Shown in pieces: positions 1 through 11,640 of a DNA stretch of 64,000 bases. The stretch spans positions 4,108,880 through 4,172,879 of the forward strand of contig OZ012693.1 of the NCBI GenBank assembly GCA_963942565.1, in the 5' to 3' direction. Origin of the DNA: Maea johnstoni. Taxonomy: Eukaryota > Annelida > Polychaeta > Spionida > Magelonidae. The notes beneath the pieces were generated by a model. It made no database searches. It was not told the DNA's origin and was given only the letters and a program-made list of their open reading frames with translations. Position 1 is the first letter of the stretch. Each line of letters starts with the position of its first letter. A program made the translations under genes and the position numbers.

Positions 1-34
1 AGTACCTAATTACTGCAAAAGTGCGATGAACTGA

Positions 35-82
35 TTATGATCGATAATCGTTCGGTTGGCTGTAGCTGATTATCGATCATAA
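35..82. repeat. Perfect inverted repeat around ATCGAT
   Basis: Arms of 15 bp (35-49 and 68-82, TTATGATCGATAATC and its complement) are separated by an 18-bp loop. Each arm contains ATCGAT, a core bound by Onecut proteins and part of the DREF-type TATCGATA motif. It could be a small hairpin or a paired binding site. The repeat is seen directly; function is unknown. Confidence 0.6.
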
Positions 83-869
83 AATTGCAACCGATTCCCA
101 ACCCTAGCTATAGTAATAGATGAACTCAATTTCATTATCAACAACCATGTTGGGAATCTAGCAAAATGATACTCAACATCACTTCATAAAATGATATTGC
201 AAAACATAGTCAATTTCAAAATTATTAAGTGAGCCTTTTCTGTATATTTCGATGACCCTTTGGCTCACCCAGGGGAGGGTACTGCATGATATCCAGGAGT
301 TGGAGGGGGGGTCTACCGTTTCAACCCTGTTTTCAAAATAAAAAGGCCCAGCTGGGAGGGTACCTGATGGCACCCATGTGATCAACCATCATGTCTCATT
401 TATCACAGGCCGGCCTTTTCATTGTACGACTTATATCTACGCACAGTGAATCCAAATAGGAATTTATATAAAAACTACTATCCTCCATCACTTTACAATT
501 ACTGAACTATTCCATGAGTAACAGCTGGTTCAAAAAGTAATTATAATTCCTCAAAAAAGTTGAATTGTACATTGCCAAATGTATTTGAAAGCATTTGTGC
601 CCTATATGTAGTGTTACTACCATATTCATACATATAAATATAATGATGTTAAGAATTCTTTGCATTTTCTGGTTCATCAATATCTCACAAAAACTAACAG
701 CCTTTTTTGTTGTTAGTATCTGAAAATGTTCTTCAGACAATAGAGTATATATCAAAGAAATTTGACAATTGGCAAATGCATTTGAAATGATTACTTTGCA
801 GAACCTGCAATCTGTGTTCTGGTAGTATATGCTGTGAATATAATAGCTTTTTCTAGCATGATATTGCGG
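83..869. other. AT-rich stretch, no gene seen
   Basis: I see no coding exon, RNA gene or clear repeat. The longest open frames are short or of low complexity. Confidence 0.6.
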
Positions 870-1085
870 GATGACCCTGATAACTATACCTGAGTGGTCT
901 AAGGCATTCCTACTGACTGCTTGCTGTAGATCACCACTAGCTGGGTTTGAATTCAAACCTGGGCATGTGAGAAAGTTTCCAGTGACTTGATTTTCACAGG
1001 GTACTAGGTTTCTTCCACCACTTACAAACGGCCAGTCACAATTTAGTCTCAATATGGCAGAAAAGGTGACAATAATCAAATTCCA
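870..1085 (+). mobile_element. tRNA-derived SINE
   Basis: The head has an A-box-like TACCTGAGTGG at 887-897 and a B-box GGTTTGAATTC at 944-954, within a T-arm-like inverted repeat (CTGGGTTTGAATTCAAACC). The 57-bp box spacing suggests a long-variable-arm tRNA ancestor. About 125 bp of non-tRNA body follows, ending near GACAATAATCAAA at 1067-1081. No other copy is evident in this window. Both boxes have diverged from consensus, so the copy is probably old. The antisense open frame over it (507-1079) is not a gene. Confidence 0.6.
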
Positions 1086-2144
1086 AAATCGGAAACCATG
1101 ATATTGCAGGGGTCACAAACAACTTTTGAAATTCAGGACTGGATGGCGCCTAAATAAGGGAAACTAAGAGGCCCTAGAAAATATTTAAGGGTCCCCAAAT
1201 AATCTTTTCCTCTATTTTCTTTAAATAAAACTGAACAAGATGTGTCTATCTAATTAGATGATAAAGGTATAACTGTATTGAACTAGAAGAGTACAGTTCT
1301 CGATCAATATGAAGGCTGTATCTGGTAACCTTCTTGACCGTCATCAAAAGGTAAGGATCCTAGAGCAAATTTCAGTAGCAAAATCCCTTAAAACAGTCAT
1401 AAGTCTAACCCTGTAATAGTCAACATAAAAATAAATAACTACTAAGAATATATAAAACAAAAGTGATTCCTTGTCCTTCTAATTTGAGATATTCTCAAAG
1501 ATGTCTGATCTTGCTCAAAAACTTTTATTCTTGATCATCTTAGGCACTAGAATTACAAGTCTTCCACAAAAACTAACTGTATTAGCAAAACTACACTCTG
1601 CGAATCCTAACAGTCAACCTTCATCTAATTCATAAACTTAAGAACTATACACACCATAATATCATGTATTTAGTATTTACTATTCGAAGGTCTTAGTCCA
1701 AACCACAATCTTCCAGTGTAGTATCCTTAAAAACTATACTAACTAGTGGTCTTAAGGCTATCAGACATCAATTTACAAATATACCAATGGTTTTGGTACA
1801 CAAGGTGTATATACTGTATCAGATGACCACTCTATCTTAGATGGTATATTTGTTTTGCTTGAAGTTAATTGTCTCCTCCAAGATGTTGCAGACATGCAGT
1901 GACCTATAGGAGACTGATTAAACACTTGATAGAAAAGAGTGAAGATGATTGCAATTCTGTTGACTAAAACTAGACCATCAATTGGTACTCTCCCCTGGGT
2001 ACTGGTTAAGTGGATCAATTAAAAGTCAAGTATCCCAAGGACTCCTGAATTACACATTGATGAGTAAGCCTGGCTGAGTGCAGCAGGCGGGCCCTAGGAC
2101 ATCCGTTAATTGGCATTCAGGGTTTGACAATAAGGTTTGCCCAC
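1086..2144. other. Complex sequence, no supported gene
   Basis: No repeat or RNA is recognised. A minus-strand open frame at 1773-2018 has no recognisable domain and no convincing acceptor. If the minus-strand exon at 3995-4068 is real, this region is inside or beyond that gene. Confidence 0.45.
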
Positions 2145-2306
2145 CTGTATTTTAAAAGGTGCTTAATAAGGGGAAGTGCACCATCAGAATGATTTAGGTT
2201 CAAAATGAGCTTATATCTTCCAAGCCATTTGGGAAATATCAAGTTTTGAGTTTCTGCATGTGTAAATGAACTACAAGGTATTTTTTCATATTGACACATA
2301 CTCACA
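2145..2306 (-). CDS. Possible second exon of the minus-strand gene
   Basis: On the minus strand a CTAAC branch-point-like word and TTTTAG acceptor end at 2307. The reading frame then stays open for 162 nt to a weak CAG|GTGGGC donor at 2145/2144. The exon at 3995-4068 ends two bases into a codon; joined here, the frame continues without a stop. The peptide contains QNLIFPKWLGRYKLIL and HSDGALPLIKHLLKYR, which I do not recognise. The polypyrimidine tract and donor are both poor, and an open frame of this length occurs often by chance, so this is only a candidate. Confidence 0.13.
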
Positions 2307-3789
2307 CTAAAATGGTTAGTTAAATGACATATGATAATGGGCTTATAAACACAATGCAAGCAATAGGGTTGATCTAGTTGTGGCCAGACAAAACAGATTA
2401 CTGTAGGGAAAGAGAAGTAAAATCAGTAGCTCATTCGTTAGACTATATATACACTTTGTGACTCATTGGTTTGTAAGAGTAGGGCACACTTATGCATTTG
2501 GTATTGGGGCAAATTTTGTTCATAGTATACTAAGGAAGCTACACATTATGCCAGGCCTACCCATCCATCTGAACCTCAGTAAACAATCCATTTAACCTGA
2601 CATAATAAAGCCACTACCAGGGCAGTATCAGACCAGATGTATCAGACTAAATGCTGGATGTTGAGGAAATCATTTGTTTTGAAATATTAAGCAGGATAAC
2701 ATGAACTTCTGTTGGGACAATCTCATTTTGTATCCCTGTCTAAGGAGTGTAGGGTTTGACTTTACCAGGGGTCCAGGGGCATAATGGCATATGCCCCAAG
2801 ATTTTGCTGTGGGACCCTAGATTTTCAGACTAGGAGACCAAAATTGCATCTACATTAACCAGAATTTCTGATTTTGACCATTGATTTTGATCAAATACCT
2901 TTTCGGGCCCTTAGCCTGAAATCTAAGCGTCAGACCTGGGAGTGCCCAGTCCAATATATCAACAGTATTATGTATACATGTGTAGGTACTAGCTTAGAAC
3001 CAAACACTATTTTAAAATCTATGTGTATGATGGGAAGACAGAGGAAGGGGCAGGCCAGATACTTCGTAGGATACCTGTACAGGACAGGAGGACAGGGGAG
3101 GGTATGGACCTGATGCAGGATGCATAACGATGTACGGGGGATAGGGAACATAAAGGCCTGTGGGTGACAAGTGGCCTGGGTCGTAAGGTAGATCTTTTAT
3201 TTGTAGGTCCTCCCTATACAGTTGACACTGTGGGACAAATGTGGTTACAGGTCCAAAACAACTGAAACAAACAACAAACACTACAGTTTAACATTTCCTG
3301 CATCTGACAACTGTTGAAATGCAAGTGGGTTTCCATAGGCCGGCTAAAGCAGAGCCATCCTACGATGAGTACCATCTAAATGTATTGAGCAGAATGTGTA
3401 TTATGCCAGAGATTATGCACAGTTAGTTATGCTTGTAATTGCGATTAGCACGTATTCCTCAGGGACTATTTCAGAAGCAGGAAGTAGACTACTGAGGCAA
3501 CAGCAACTACCGCCGCTCTGAGATGAACAATCTCATGAATGATACATCAACATTACTGCTCATCTAACCATAGGTTACAGAGCACCCATAAAAAGAACAT
3601 CTTCCACTGGAAACGTCTTTTTTGTCAAGATATTCATGTCAACAATGAGATTCTTAGTTGTTGTGGGAGGCCCTTGTCTGGCTGTCAGTGTGAGCCCACG
3701 GTGTCCTGAGAGTACTGATTTACGATAAGACTGAGCTTATACTGATTTGCAGTAAATACCGATACTAATGGAATCCCGCCGCATGTTTC
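2307..3789. other. Non-coding stretch with one small hairpin
   Basis: Contains an 8-bp inverted repeat, GGGGCATA at 2776-2783 and TATGCCCC at 2790-2797. Around 2900-3280 several frames are open on both strands, but none shows a domain or clear splice sites. It would be intron 1 of the minus-strand gene if that gene is real. Confidence 0.4.
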
Positions 3790-3825
3790 ATTGATAAAAC
3801 ATATTGATTTTCGACCCTGATCAAT
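3790..3825. promoter_or_regulatory. Three Onecut-type cores in 36 bp
   Basis: ATTGAT occurs at 3790-3795 and 3803-3808, and ATCAAT at 3820-3825. The Onecut core is ATTGAT or ATCGAT. The trio lies 2.7 kb upstream of the onecut ATG, inside the putative intron of the divergent gene, which would fit an autoregulatory upstream element. The motif count is seen; binding is inference. Confidence 0.3.
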
Positions 3826-3994
3826 AAATTTCAATGAACAGAGGCTCGGTAGTAGTACCCACGTGTTTATCCAAACCGTATGTTTAGGCACTGTTTTTGT
3901 CGTGTTTAGTGGATAGGACACTACGCAGAGGGAAGTATTGGGGTCCCTTGATTGTACGGAACAGAATTGTCGCACATATTTAGAAATCACTCAC

Positions 3995-4068
3995 CCTAGA
4001 GTGAAGACAGCGATGCTTTTCCCACTGATACACACGACTTGTGTACGACATCTCAACAAGGCCGCCAT
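3995..4068 (-). CDS. First coding exon of an unknown minus-strand gene
   Basis: Read on the minus strand, ATG at 4068 lies in a strong context (CCCAAGATGGCG), with an in-frame TGA 12 nt upstream fixing the start. The frame encodes MAALLRCRTQ, then VVCISGKSIAVFTL, followed by a strong GTGAGT donor at 3994-3989 after two bases of the next codon. The peptide has no acidic residues, several Arg/Lys and a hydrophobic character, like a mitochondrial targeting presequence. The YY1 motif overlapping the ATG is typical of housekeeping genes. Downstream exons should lie at lower coordinates; one weak candidate is at 2145-2306. I cannot name the gene. It is head-to-head with onecut, the two ATGs being 2.46 kb apart. 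Confidence 0.45.
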
Positions 4069-4170
4069 CTTGGGAGGTCAAATGGGGTCAGTGAGCCGCT
4101 TACGATATTGCCAAATACGTCACCGCTCGCGCGCGTGCGGGGCACGACCAAGCCGGTGCTTTTGAAGTAA
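4061..4170 (-). promoter_or_regulatory. YY1-type CpG-rich promoter of the minus-strand gene
   Basis: GCCGCCATCTTGG at 4061-4073 is, on the minus strand, a perfect YY1 core (AAGATGGCGGC) around the predicted start codon, a position common in ubiquitously expressed genes. Just upstream (4117-4160) is a CpG-dense stretch with CGCTCGCGCGCG. No TATA box is obvious. Function is inferred from motif and position. Confidence 0.4.
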
Positions 4171-6179
4171 ACCTTGTTTATATTGACAATGTCTCCCAAC
4201 TTAAAATAAACAAACAGTGACGGGCGCGCTTGCTTGTGGGATTAGGTTTATAACAATGGCAGCATCAGTCGGCGCGGGGCGTAATTTCGCCTGGGTTCAT
4301 CTCAAGTGTTCGCCTAATCAACATAAATGCCGCTGATTGGATAATATGAAAAGAGGTGGTACAGTTACAGATGTCTTTGTGAGAGGCGGCCAGTACGAGG
4401 ATAATACCAAGCGGCATACGCATAATAGAAAAGCTTTCAGATCGGCAACATAAGTTCAGCTTCTCGTATTTGGTGTATTGTGGCCTGCGAACAGCTGTTT
4501 AACAGTGGTCTTTTCGGATAACACTAATTAAAAGGTTTTTCATGTCATGCGGGCAAAAGAGATAGGACGTACACACTCGACAATTCTCCGTCCCGTGTAT
4601 AGTTTCTGTAATGCTGGGATGTGTACTTCTGTTCGCCATGGTGATATGATAAATAAAATAATTCCCATGTCAACACAGACAAAAGGCGAACCCGCTAGAG
4701 CTATGGCTAGCGGCGTCTGACATTTACCCAGCGACTTTAACTTTTATGGCCGTATAATACCGTTCCATTATATCCACTAATACCATGTATACAGTCCCAG
4801 AGTGATGGCAGAAAATTGTTCATCGCAAAATTTCGTGTCATGGAGAGCTCGGGACAATTGCAATGCCTGGGTGGTTTTATACCCCTCAATAAATAATAAC
4901 TCGAGATGCGAAGTGCAGTTGGCCCGTCGCACTGTGCGAGGCGCGTGCCTTCATGCTTCAATGCGGTCTTACACCCAATGACACCCATTGTTTCATTTGG
5001 GCTTTCATCCCAAATCTATTGTTTTCTGCAAATCCCCGAAATTCCATGTTACCCTTGAGCAACAAAAGCCTATCTTAAAGTGTACACATGTACGCCCTTC
5101 AACTACAAACGCATATACATATTGCATGTGCCCTTGATATATTAACTCTTCTTAGATGTCAAAGTGGTGCCGAATCCCTTTAGACAAGGGTCAATGTACG
5201 TGTTTAGTTGTCAGATTTAAAGGTCGGCCTTTAACAAGAAAACTCTGGTGTTGCGCTTTTCTCTATGCGATTTTTAGCAGACGTGGCTACGTGGGAATTT
5301 AGAAATTGGTTAGAACTTGTCAAGGTACTTCTGAGGGTTTGTTAATGGCCGTGGGGGAATAGTTTAATGTATTGTTAAAGCGTAGATACTAAGTCATGTA
5401 GCACTTTTTTCATTTTTAATAAGAGACGCGGTGTAGCAGACATGTACCTATAATTCTATCTCCCTTGATACTGTATAGCACAGGCGTATATTTTTTTCAA
5501 AAAAAATCGCGGAGTTACTTAAAATTCTTTTACCGCTTTGATACGTGAAGGCTATTTTCGCTTTTAAAATGTTAGGTTTGATGTTTAAAAGTGGAAGTGT
5601 GAGCGCTATGATGTCCGCGACCAATTCGTGACCAACTGTGGTATCAAATGCAATATAACCACAACAAATGGCCATCTCCACATTATAAACACCCCTTTTT
5701 GTAAACTTGTACTTTCCCGGTCCCCTCCATAAACCCTAAAACATTGTAAAAGCAACTCATGGTTTAGCTCCTTTAAATGCGTGCTGTTTCGCTCCGCCCA
5801 TAAGTGTTCCCATCAGCGCGGTATTAATGTATGGTATCGCCTACCAAAGCCCTTTTCAATAAAGTGAACAATGTGTAAATTTCATGTACCTGTATTTCCC
5901 TGTTCTTTTTATTGCGGGTTTTCAGCGTGATGGATCGGGTGTTGGCTTTGCTGTAGCCAGATCTTCCCGCTTTGTGCCATATTCATTTACACTCATTTCA
6001 AACAGACCTTGTATTTGTTTACATTGCCCTAATGCACTGTTTTCTCCGATGTTTACACACATTCCGCCTTCAAACAAAATGAAATTGCTTCCATAAAATG
6101 CAAAAATGTTAAGCAAATAGAATATTGCACATTTCCCGCAAATTCTATGTTAGGCGTCCTTACCAACTTCCCTTCAGTT
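4171..6179. other. Divergent intergenic region
   Basis: Complex, mostly unique DNA between the minus-strand start and onecut. Open frames here are short and unconvincing. There is no microsatellite or recognisable transposon. The length and low repeat content fit a shared upstream regulatory region, but no single element stands out. Confidence 0.4.
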
Positions 6180-6530
6180 TCAATATCGCGTTTGTGTGCA
6201 ATTTGCGGCGGCGGAGAGCCAGTGTATTGGGATGGTGTGTTGCGGAGCGTGCAGGAGTGAGAGAATATATTAATGAAAACGCGAGCGCGGCGGAAGAATA
6301 AAGCTAATGCGCTTGCGTAGTGGGGCTGTGTAGCTGCGCAGAACTCAGTACGCAGGTTGATGGTGATTACAGCTGTCTAAACATGGAGGTTCCAGTGAGG
6401 TGCACCCTGCGTTTTCCCATACGTGCGTAACAGGGGCCAACTCGCGCAGCCAACCAGTTTCGAGCAAGCAGGGGTTAGTTGAAGCGTCAACGTATCGGTT
6501 TATGTTGTTTGATTGTTGTTGATTCTAGGT
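6180..6530 (+). promoter_or_regulatory. onecut: onecut promoter and 5' leader region
   Basis: GC- and CpG-rich compared with its surroundings, with a GGCGGCGG tract (about 6205), a TATA-like AATATATTAA near 6264 and an NRF1-like TGCGCTTGCG near 6309. A T-rich tract ending TTGTTGATTCTAG at 6528 precedes the start codon by two bases and resembles a 3' splice site, so a non-coding first exon may lie upstream. The transcription start cannot be set from sequence alone. Confidence 0.4.
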
Positions 6531-7656
6531 ATGACGATGGAAAACATGGGAGAATTACAGGCCGATACCACCCAGTCGATCAACAGTACGTCAGTGGCCG
6601 TCAGTTCAGTGCCGGGCTCCGTCTCGCCAACATCGCTCGACGCCGTTTCCGGGAACCACCCCGTAGAGTTGATGAGCCCCCACCACCACCACACTCTATC
6701 GCCAGTACAAGGACTCCCAGCCTCCCGTTCACAGGTCTCAGACGGCACCTCCGCCATTCAGGTCTCAGTCGCCAACATGATCGACAGCGGCGATTTTCGC
6801 TCTCAGATGCCGGAGCCGACATATCAGACTTTAAATGGACGCATGAGTCCCAGCTACAACCCAAGTCAAAACAGTTATGCTACTCTCACGCCGCTACAGC
6901 CGCTGCCACCTATATCCACAGTTTCTGACAAATTCTCACACGTCGGGCCCAACGTTTCGGGCAGCTTCACACTGATGCAGAATAATGGACTAGGGGTAAG
7001 CAGTCCTTTAATGGACATGAACACATACAGGTATGATAAGATGAGCATGGGAGGAATGGGGGTGGGGATGAACATGAGCTCCCCCCTCTCCTCCAGTCCC
7101 ATGCCTATGATGTCCAGCAACGGCTACTCCCAGCAGAGTCTCAGCTCCTATGGCTACAACATGGGACAGAACGGCCTCCATTCGCCAAACTTAAAACCTG
7201 AACACAAGATGATGTCGTGCAATGCCTACGACCCCTACCCCCGCACAGGGCTGGCCCCGACGACACATTCAACGCGACTTCACTCCCCCAACCCCATGGT
7301 CCAAACCACCCTTAACGGGCTTCACAATTCCCCCCTGGCACACTCCCCGACCAGTACAATGTCAAGGGACCGCACCTCAAGTTCGTCCATGGAATCTGGG
7401 GGCTCCAAACACGAATTGGAAGAAATCAACACCAAAGAATTGGCACAGAAGATCAGCAGCGAACTAAAGCGCTACAGCATCCCGCAGGCGGTATTTGCAC
7501 AACGGGTACTTTGTCGGAGCCAGGGTACCCTCAGCGATCTCCTACGGAACCCAAAACCATGGTCCAAACTCAAGTCAGGAAGGGAGACGTTTCGGCGGAT
7601 GTGGAAATGGCTCCAGGAACCAGAATTCCAGCGAATGTCCGCACTCAGACTTGCAG
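6531..7656 (+). CDS. onecut: ONECUT (HNF6) family transcription factor, exon 1
   Basis: Encodes the N-terminal 375 codons plus one base of a nuclear DNA-binding regulator of the cut-homeodomain class; relatives drive neuronal, liver and pancreatic programmes. From the ATG at 6531: TMENMGELQAD (matching LTMEAIGELHG near the vertebrate N-terminus); PHHHH near residue 50; the family-specific TLTPLQPLPPISTVSDKF at 118-135 and NVSGSFTLM just after; a Ser/Met/Gly/Asn-rich stretch (about 160-290); then a complete cut domain, EEINTKELAQKISSEL to EFQRMSALRLA, at 297-375, nearly identical to vertebrate ONECUT1. It stops at CAG|GTAAGA, where the vertebrate exon also ends before the linker and homeodomain. 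ATG 6537 is an alternative start. An in-frame TGA at 6510 rules out upstream extension unless a 5' exon joins at 6529. The homeodomain exon is absent from the window, so the gene is partial here. Confidence 0.97.
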
Positions 7657-7662
7657 GTAAGA

Positions 7663-9007
7663 AACTTTTTGAACTTTTCACTTTGAACTTTTTTTCATTA
7701 CTTCACCCTTTTTTTCCATAGTTTTCTACTATTCTTGGTTTCCTGTCAGAAGAGGAGGTTGTTGGATTTTCTTGTTCCGGAGTACTTTTCATTGGATCCA
7801 GGATTTTGGCTATTCTGAACTTCTACGAGATTTAGGTTCGCACCCTATGGGAGGATGGATGGTCTTCATACTCTGAACATGTGGGCATTTATTCCCTTTC
7901 CAAGTCCCACTGCTCAGAACTCACCTTCACTTGGTAGAGCAACCCAAGCCTTCATACTACTCAGCACTGCCCCTGATGGTAGTTTATTTGGGTGGCATCC
8001 CTAAACTGTGGCTTAGTTGGGCTGAAGTTGTTTCCAGCACCTTACAGCTATAGATCCACGGCTCTCCACAAGCCACATGGCATCGAGCATGCTGTGCGTA
8101 GTAAAATGGGAACATTTTCATGGAGTTCAATGATTTTACTAGTAGTGGTCAATATATTGGCTTGTATCATTGATGAAGTGTCATATTCAGGAAACTATGA
8201 AACGGAACTACTATTACTATTGACGGGTGGCGTACGGGGAAAGCTGAAGTGGAAAACTGGGTTAATGGTTATGATTATTCAATAGTTGCTCCTATTTTAC
8301 AGTGTATTACAGTACACTACATGCTAAATGGATATTAACTTTTCATCGGGATCAATTGAATTATAAAACACTATTGGAATGCAAGACTTTAGACATAAGA
8401 AAAATAGTACAATGTATTTACATTTTTTCAAAAATATTGGAATAAAAGAAATTGAGATAATTTTGTAATTTAATTTCAATGACATTTTATTTAATATACT
8501 ATGAAAATACCATATTCTAAATTCATAAAACATGGACTAAGTTTATATGGTGAGCTTGTTAAGCTATAACTGGAATTATCATTTAGTGAATTATTGATGG
8601 AACAGTATTATTAAAATGAAATATGTAAAAAAAGAGTGCTTTTACATGTCTGAATTGTAAATATCCACTTGTCTCTATGCTGATTCTGCCTTCCTTTTCA
8701 ACATTCTGGGCCACTTTATCAGAGGCAGCTGAAATGAATCCTGCCTAATGTAGTGGAATGAAAGATATTAGTGGTGTACATTTCATATCCATCCTCAATA
8801 TGAATCACCATGATAAAGGATTGAGAAGCTACTTCACTGAACACCATCAGAATTCATTCAATGTATCACATTGTTGCCATTTACTGCTAGTCTGTAGCTA
8901 CGTATTGCTATACTAATGATACAATGTATACATGTAATTTCCACTATAGATTTAAAGACTAGCATCTAATTTGACATTAGGATTTTATACTCTACGCATC
9001 GGTTTAG

Positions 9008-9009
<2 letters not shown>
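7663..9009. other. Intron, nothing specific seen
   Basis: AT-rich sequence, increasingly so from 8300. The frame at 7992-8285 has no domain. No repeat family is recognised. Confidence 0.55.

Positions 9010-9076
<67 letters not shown>
9010..9076. repeat. (TA)n microsatellite
   Basis: About 33 uninterrupted TA units. Confidence 0.97.
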
Positions 9077-9077
<1 letters not shown>

Positions 9078-9439
9078 TGTGATACTGATTTATCTTTATT
9101 TCATAGTCAATTTATTCCATTGTTACTACTGTACATGTTGGTGATAGATATTCTTTGAAGTTATAAGGAATGACATTGTATGTAGCTGATTGAAAGCTTA
9201 TCCATTGAGTGACTACCCTTGCCTTGTCCTTACTGCCAAATAAATCCTTTCTGCCTAACAAATAGACGTCTAACCTTCCAAATATGTCCTTCCCAATTTG
9301 AAAAAACAGTTGGAGCTCATGAACATCTAATCTAAGTCATAAAAATTCTATTTACTCGTCAGTTTGTCTACACAGAGCATTTAATATTGTATATGTGATC
9401 ATTTGAACCCAATCCAACGAGAAGTCTCCTGGGTATGAT

Positions 9440-9745
9440 TATTGGTAATGCGCCCTTAGTCAGCCTTGGGGCAACGTTACTGCCGCAGTAACATGGTGCT
9501 GCGCCCAGGCTGCGGAGAAGCGACCCCATACTTTACCCTACACGGCAAACCTGTCCCAGGGAAGGCTGTAAATAGCTGGACTATGCAGGAGGGGAAACGT
9601 CCACTTCGACCCGAAAGTCTTGTGACGAAACTCCGGCATGATTTGTCGGGATGGATTCCCTTTGACTCGGCTCCCTTTTTTACCCTCCGCTGCGGGACGG
9701 CCGGGTCTGGGACGAATCACTTTATATGGATTTCTGATTAGGGAT
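9440..9745. other. GC-rich unique island
   Basis: A sharply bounded block of higher GC in AT-rich surroundings, with complex, non-repetitive sequence open on both strands (plus 9466-9741, minus 9538-9720). Neither frame shows a known domain or convincing splice sites. The most likely reading is a conserved non-coding element or an unrecognised old insertion; a coding exon is less likely. Confidence 0.3.
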
Positions 9746-10375
9746 TGCTCCTGTGCATTATGTTCTGTGTAACAACTTCACTGATTTGGAATCTGGGTAA
9801 ATGTTAGCTAGTTTTGATGCTTATCTCAAGGGATATTCTAAACAAGAGCACAGCATTTTTTACTGTGGACACAATGAGAACATGTATTTCATGCTGTTTA
9901 TCACATCTCTATTGTTAGTTGATGGTGTTCCTCTCCCTTTATGAATTATGTACAGGTAGAGCAAGAAAATAATACTTGAAATATTCATGGATTTCTGTCT
10001 ATTATCAAAATATTTTTTGTGAAAAATAGAATTGGTATCCATTAATACTTTACAAGTTCATGAATTCTACTCAATACATTTAGTATTCAAATAATATCAA
10101 GATTGCATGTAATGTTTCTGCATTATTTAAAATATCTGGAATTGGATTCCATCTAATATTATAGAGAAAAACAAATGTCAGATTTTTTTAATGAAGCACA
10201 ATAATATTTACATCTAATTTAAAATAATATTTTTGGAGTGAAAAATAAATTATTAAAAAGTGAATTTCATCTATTCTGTGGCATCAGAAAAATTGTGGTG
10301 AATTATTTGTGGAGATGTGTAATATTTCGCGAGCATGTGGTGTTTTAACTTTAGGTTGTTTGCTGCACATGTTCT
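9746..10375. other. AT-rich intron, nothing seen
   Basis: Low-GC sequence without genes or clear repeats. Confidence 0.55.
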
Positions 10376-10670
10376 TTCCTCCCTATTCACATTTATACAG
10401 CTGTGCCGCTCGCTCGTAGGACTGGGTGTCGGGCCGAGGCAAGCCACGAGGCCGTCAGTCCCCGGCACCGCCGAGTTCTCTCTCACTCGCTCTCCCTGTG
10501 ACCTGTTTTTCAGTGGCCGCCGTCGCCTCCCGCTCCTTCCTATCCCACTCCCGTATAATACAGGAGTTCTCCTCCCCTCCTCTCCCTCCTCCTCCTCCTC
10601 CTCCTCGTAGCCTGCACCGGCTCCCTCCTTGCCATGCGGTATCAGCTTGGATAAACCAACATCATTTTTG
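10376..10670. other. CpG- and pyrimidine-rich block
   Basis: GC-rich sequence with several CpGs (for example GTCGGGCCGAGGC near 10429), a GTTTTTCAG acceptor-like word at 10505-10513 and a (TCC)n run at 10578-10605. Overlapping open frames on both strands are products of this skewed composition. It could be a regulatory island or minor promoter. Confidence 0.25.
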
Positions 10671-11640
10671 ACAAGGATTTTCATTAAGTCACTGTGCCGC
10701 ACCAAATACTTGCCTGAATAAACTGCATCTGCATGATGACAACTGCGGTTGGCATTGATAGAAACTACACCCAGAGAAATCTCCATAACAATGCCTGCAA
10801 ATACATAGTACCCATATCACTGACTTCTATTCTGCACCTTCTCTTATTTGAGTTGTGTCAGCTTTATGATTGAGTTGAATTCAGCATGAAGCAGGGTTGT
10901 CACGTTGGATCTATTGGGTGTTTTTATAGAGAATCTGTGTTAATGTATAACATATCCAGTTGAAGATATCCATCATATTGATAACAATGGTATCTCTGAT
11001 TTCATGTTTTAATGAGGTTTAAGACGTAAGGTTTAGTATACAATAGTTGATAAGGTGCTCCATTTTATCCACTTGAGTTTATTTGTCAAGTATCAGATAC
11101 TATTTGAGGTGCCTGACAACTTTTATACTAGTAAAAGTTAGCTTTTTGAATAAGCATACTTATATTTATTTTTATATATAAACACTCATTTATATAAAAA
11201 AACATCAGTTATTCTGTCATTTAAATCTAATTAATGCATTTATTTAAATTTTGTTTTGATATTTTTTTCTTCAATTTCTTTCTGCTGTCCTTTTTGATTA
11301 ATTAATATAAAGTTTCTGTAGCTGATGTTTTCAGTGTTTCTTTATGTTTGATAAGGGGCCCCCTCAATCTTGTCCTTCAGCGAACAATTCCTTTGTGTTA
11401 CAATGGGGGGTATTTATCACAAATACAACAGGACCATGACAGGTGACTACTCAGAAATAAAGAGTGTGTACTTAGATCTAAAAGGTCAGCGAGTCTCAAA
11501 TGATTCAAGGCATTCAAGTATCTGTCAAGGGCCACATGCTGCCTGTATCTAGAAAGAACCGTGGAAACAATGGGACTCGCAAACAATAGCTCAAATACCA
11601 CAATATCTTATGAGTCGCGCAATTAGTGGAATTACACAGG
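10671..11640. other. Intron, nothing specific seen
   Basis: AT-rich, no supported feature. Confidence 0.55.

Noticed and set aside
507-1079. 190-codon minus-strand frame
   Set aside because: Runs antisense across the SINE and AT-rich DNA; no domain.
1773-2018. Minus-strand frame as a further exon of the divergent gene
   Set aside because: No convincing acceptor or donor and no recognisable domain; left out of the gene model.
6479-6928. 149-codon frame overlapping the onecut exon in another phase
   Set aside because: Shadow of the real coding exon; Arg/Pro-rich translation without a domain.
9466-9741. 91-codon frame in the GC-rich island
   Set aside because: No similarity I recognise, no splice context, opposite strand equally open.
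10271-10786. 171-codon minus-strand frame with a Glu-rich run
   Set aside because: Produced by the (TCC)n and GC-rich block; no domain or conserved feature.
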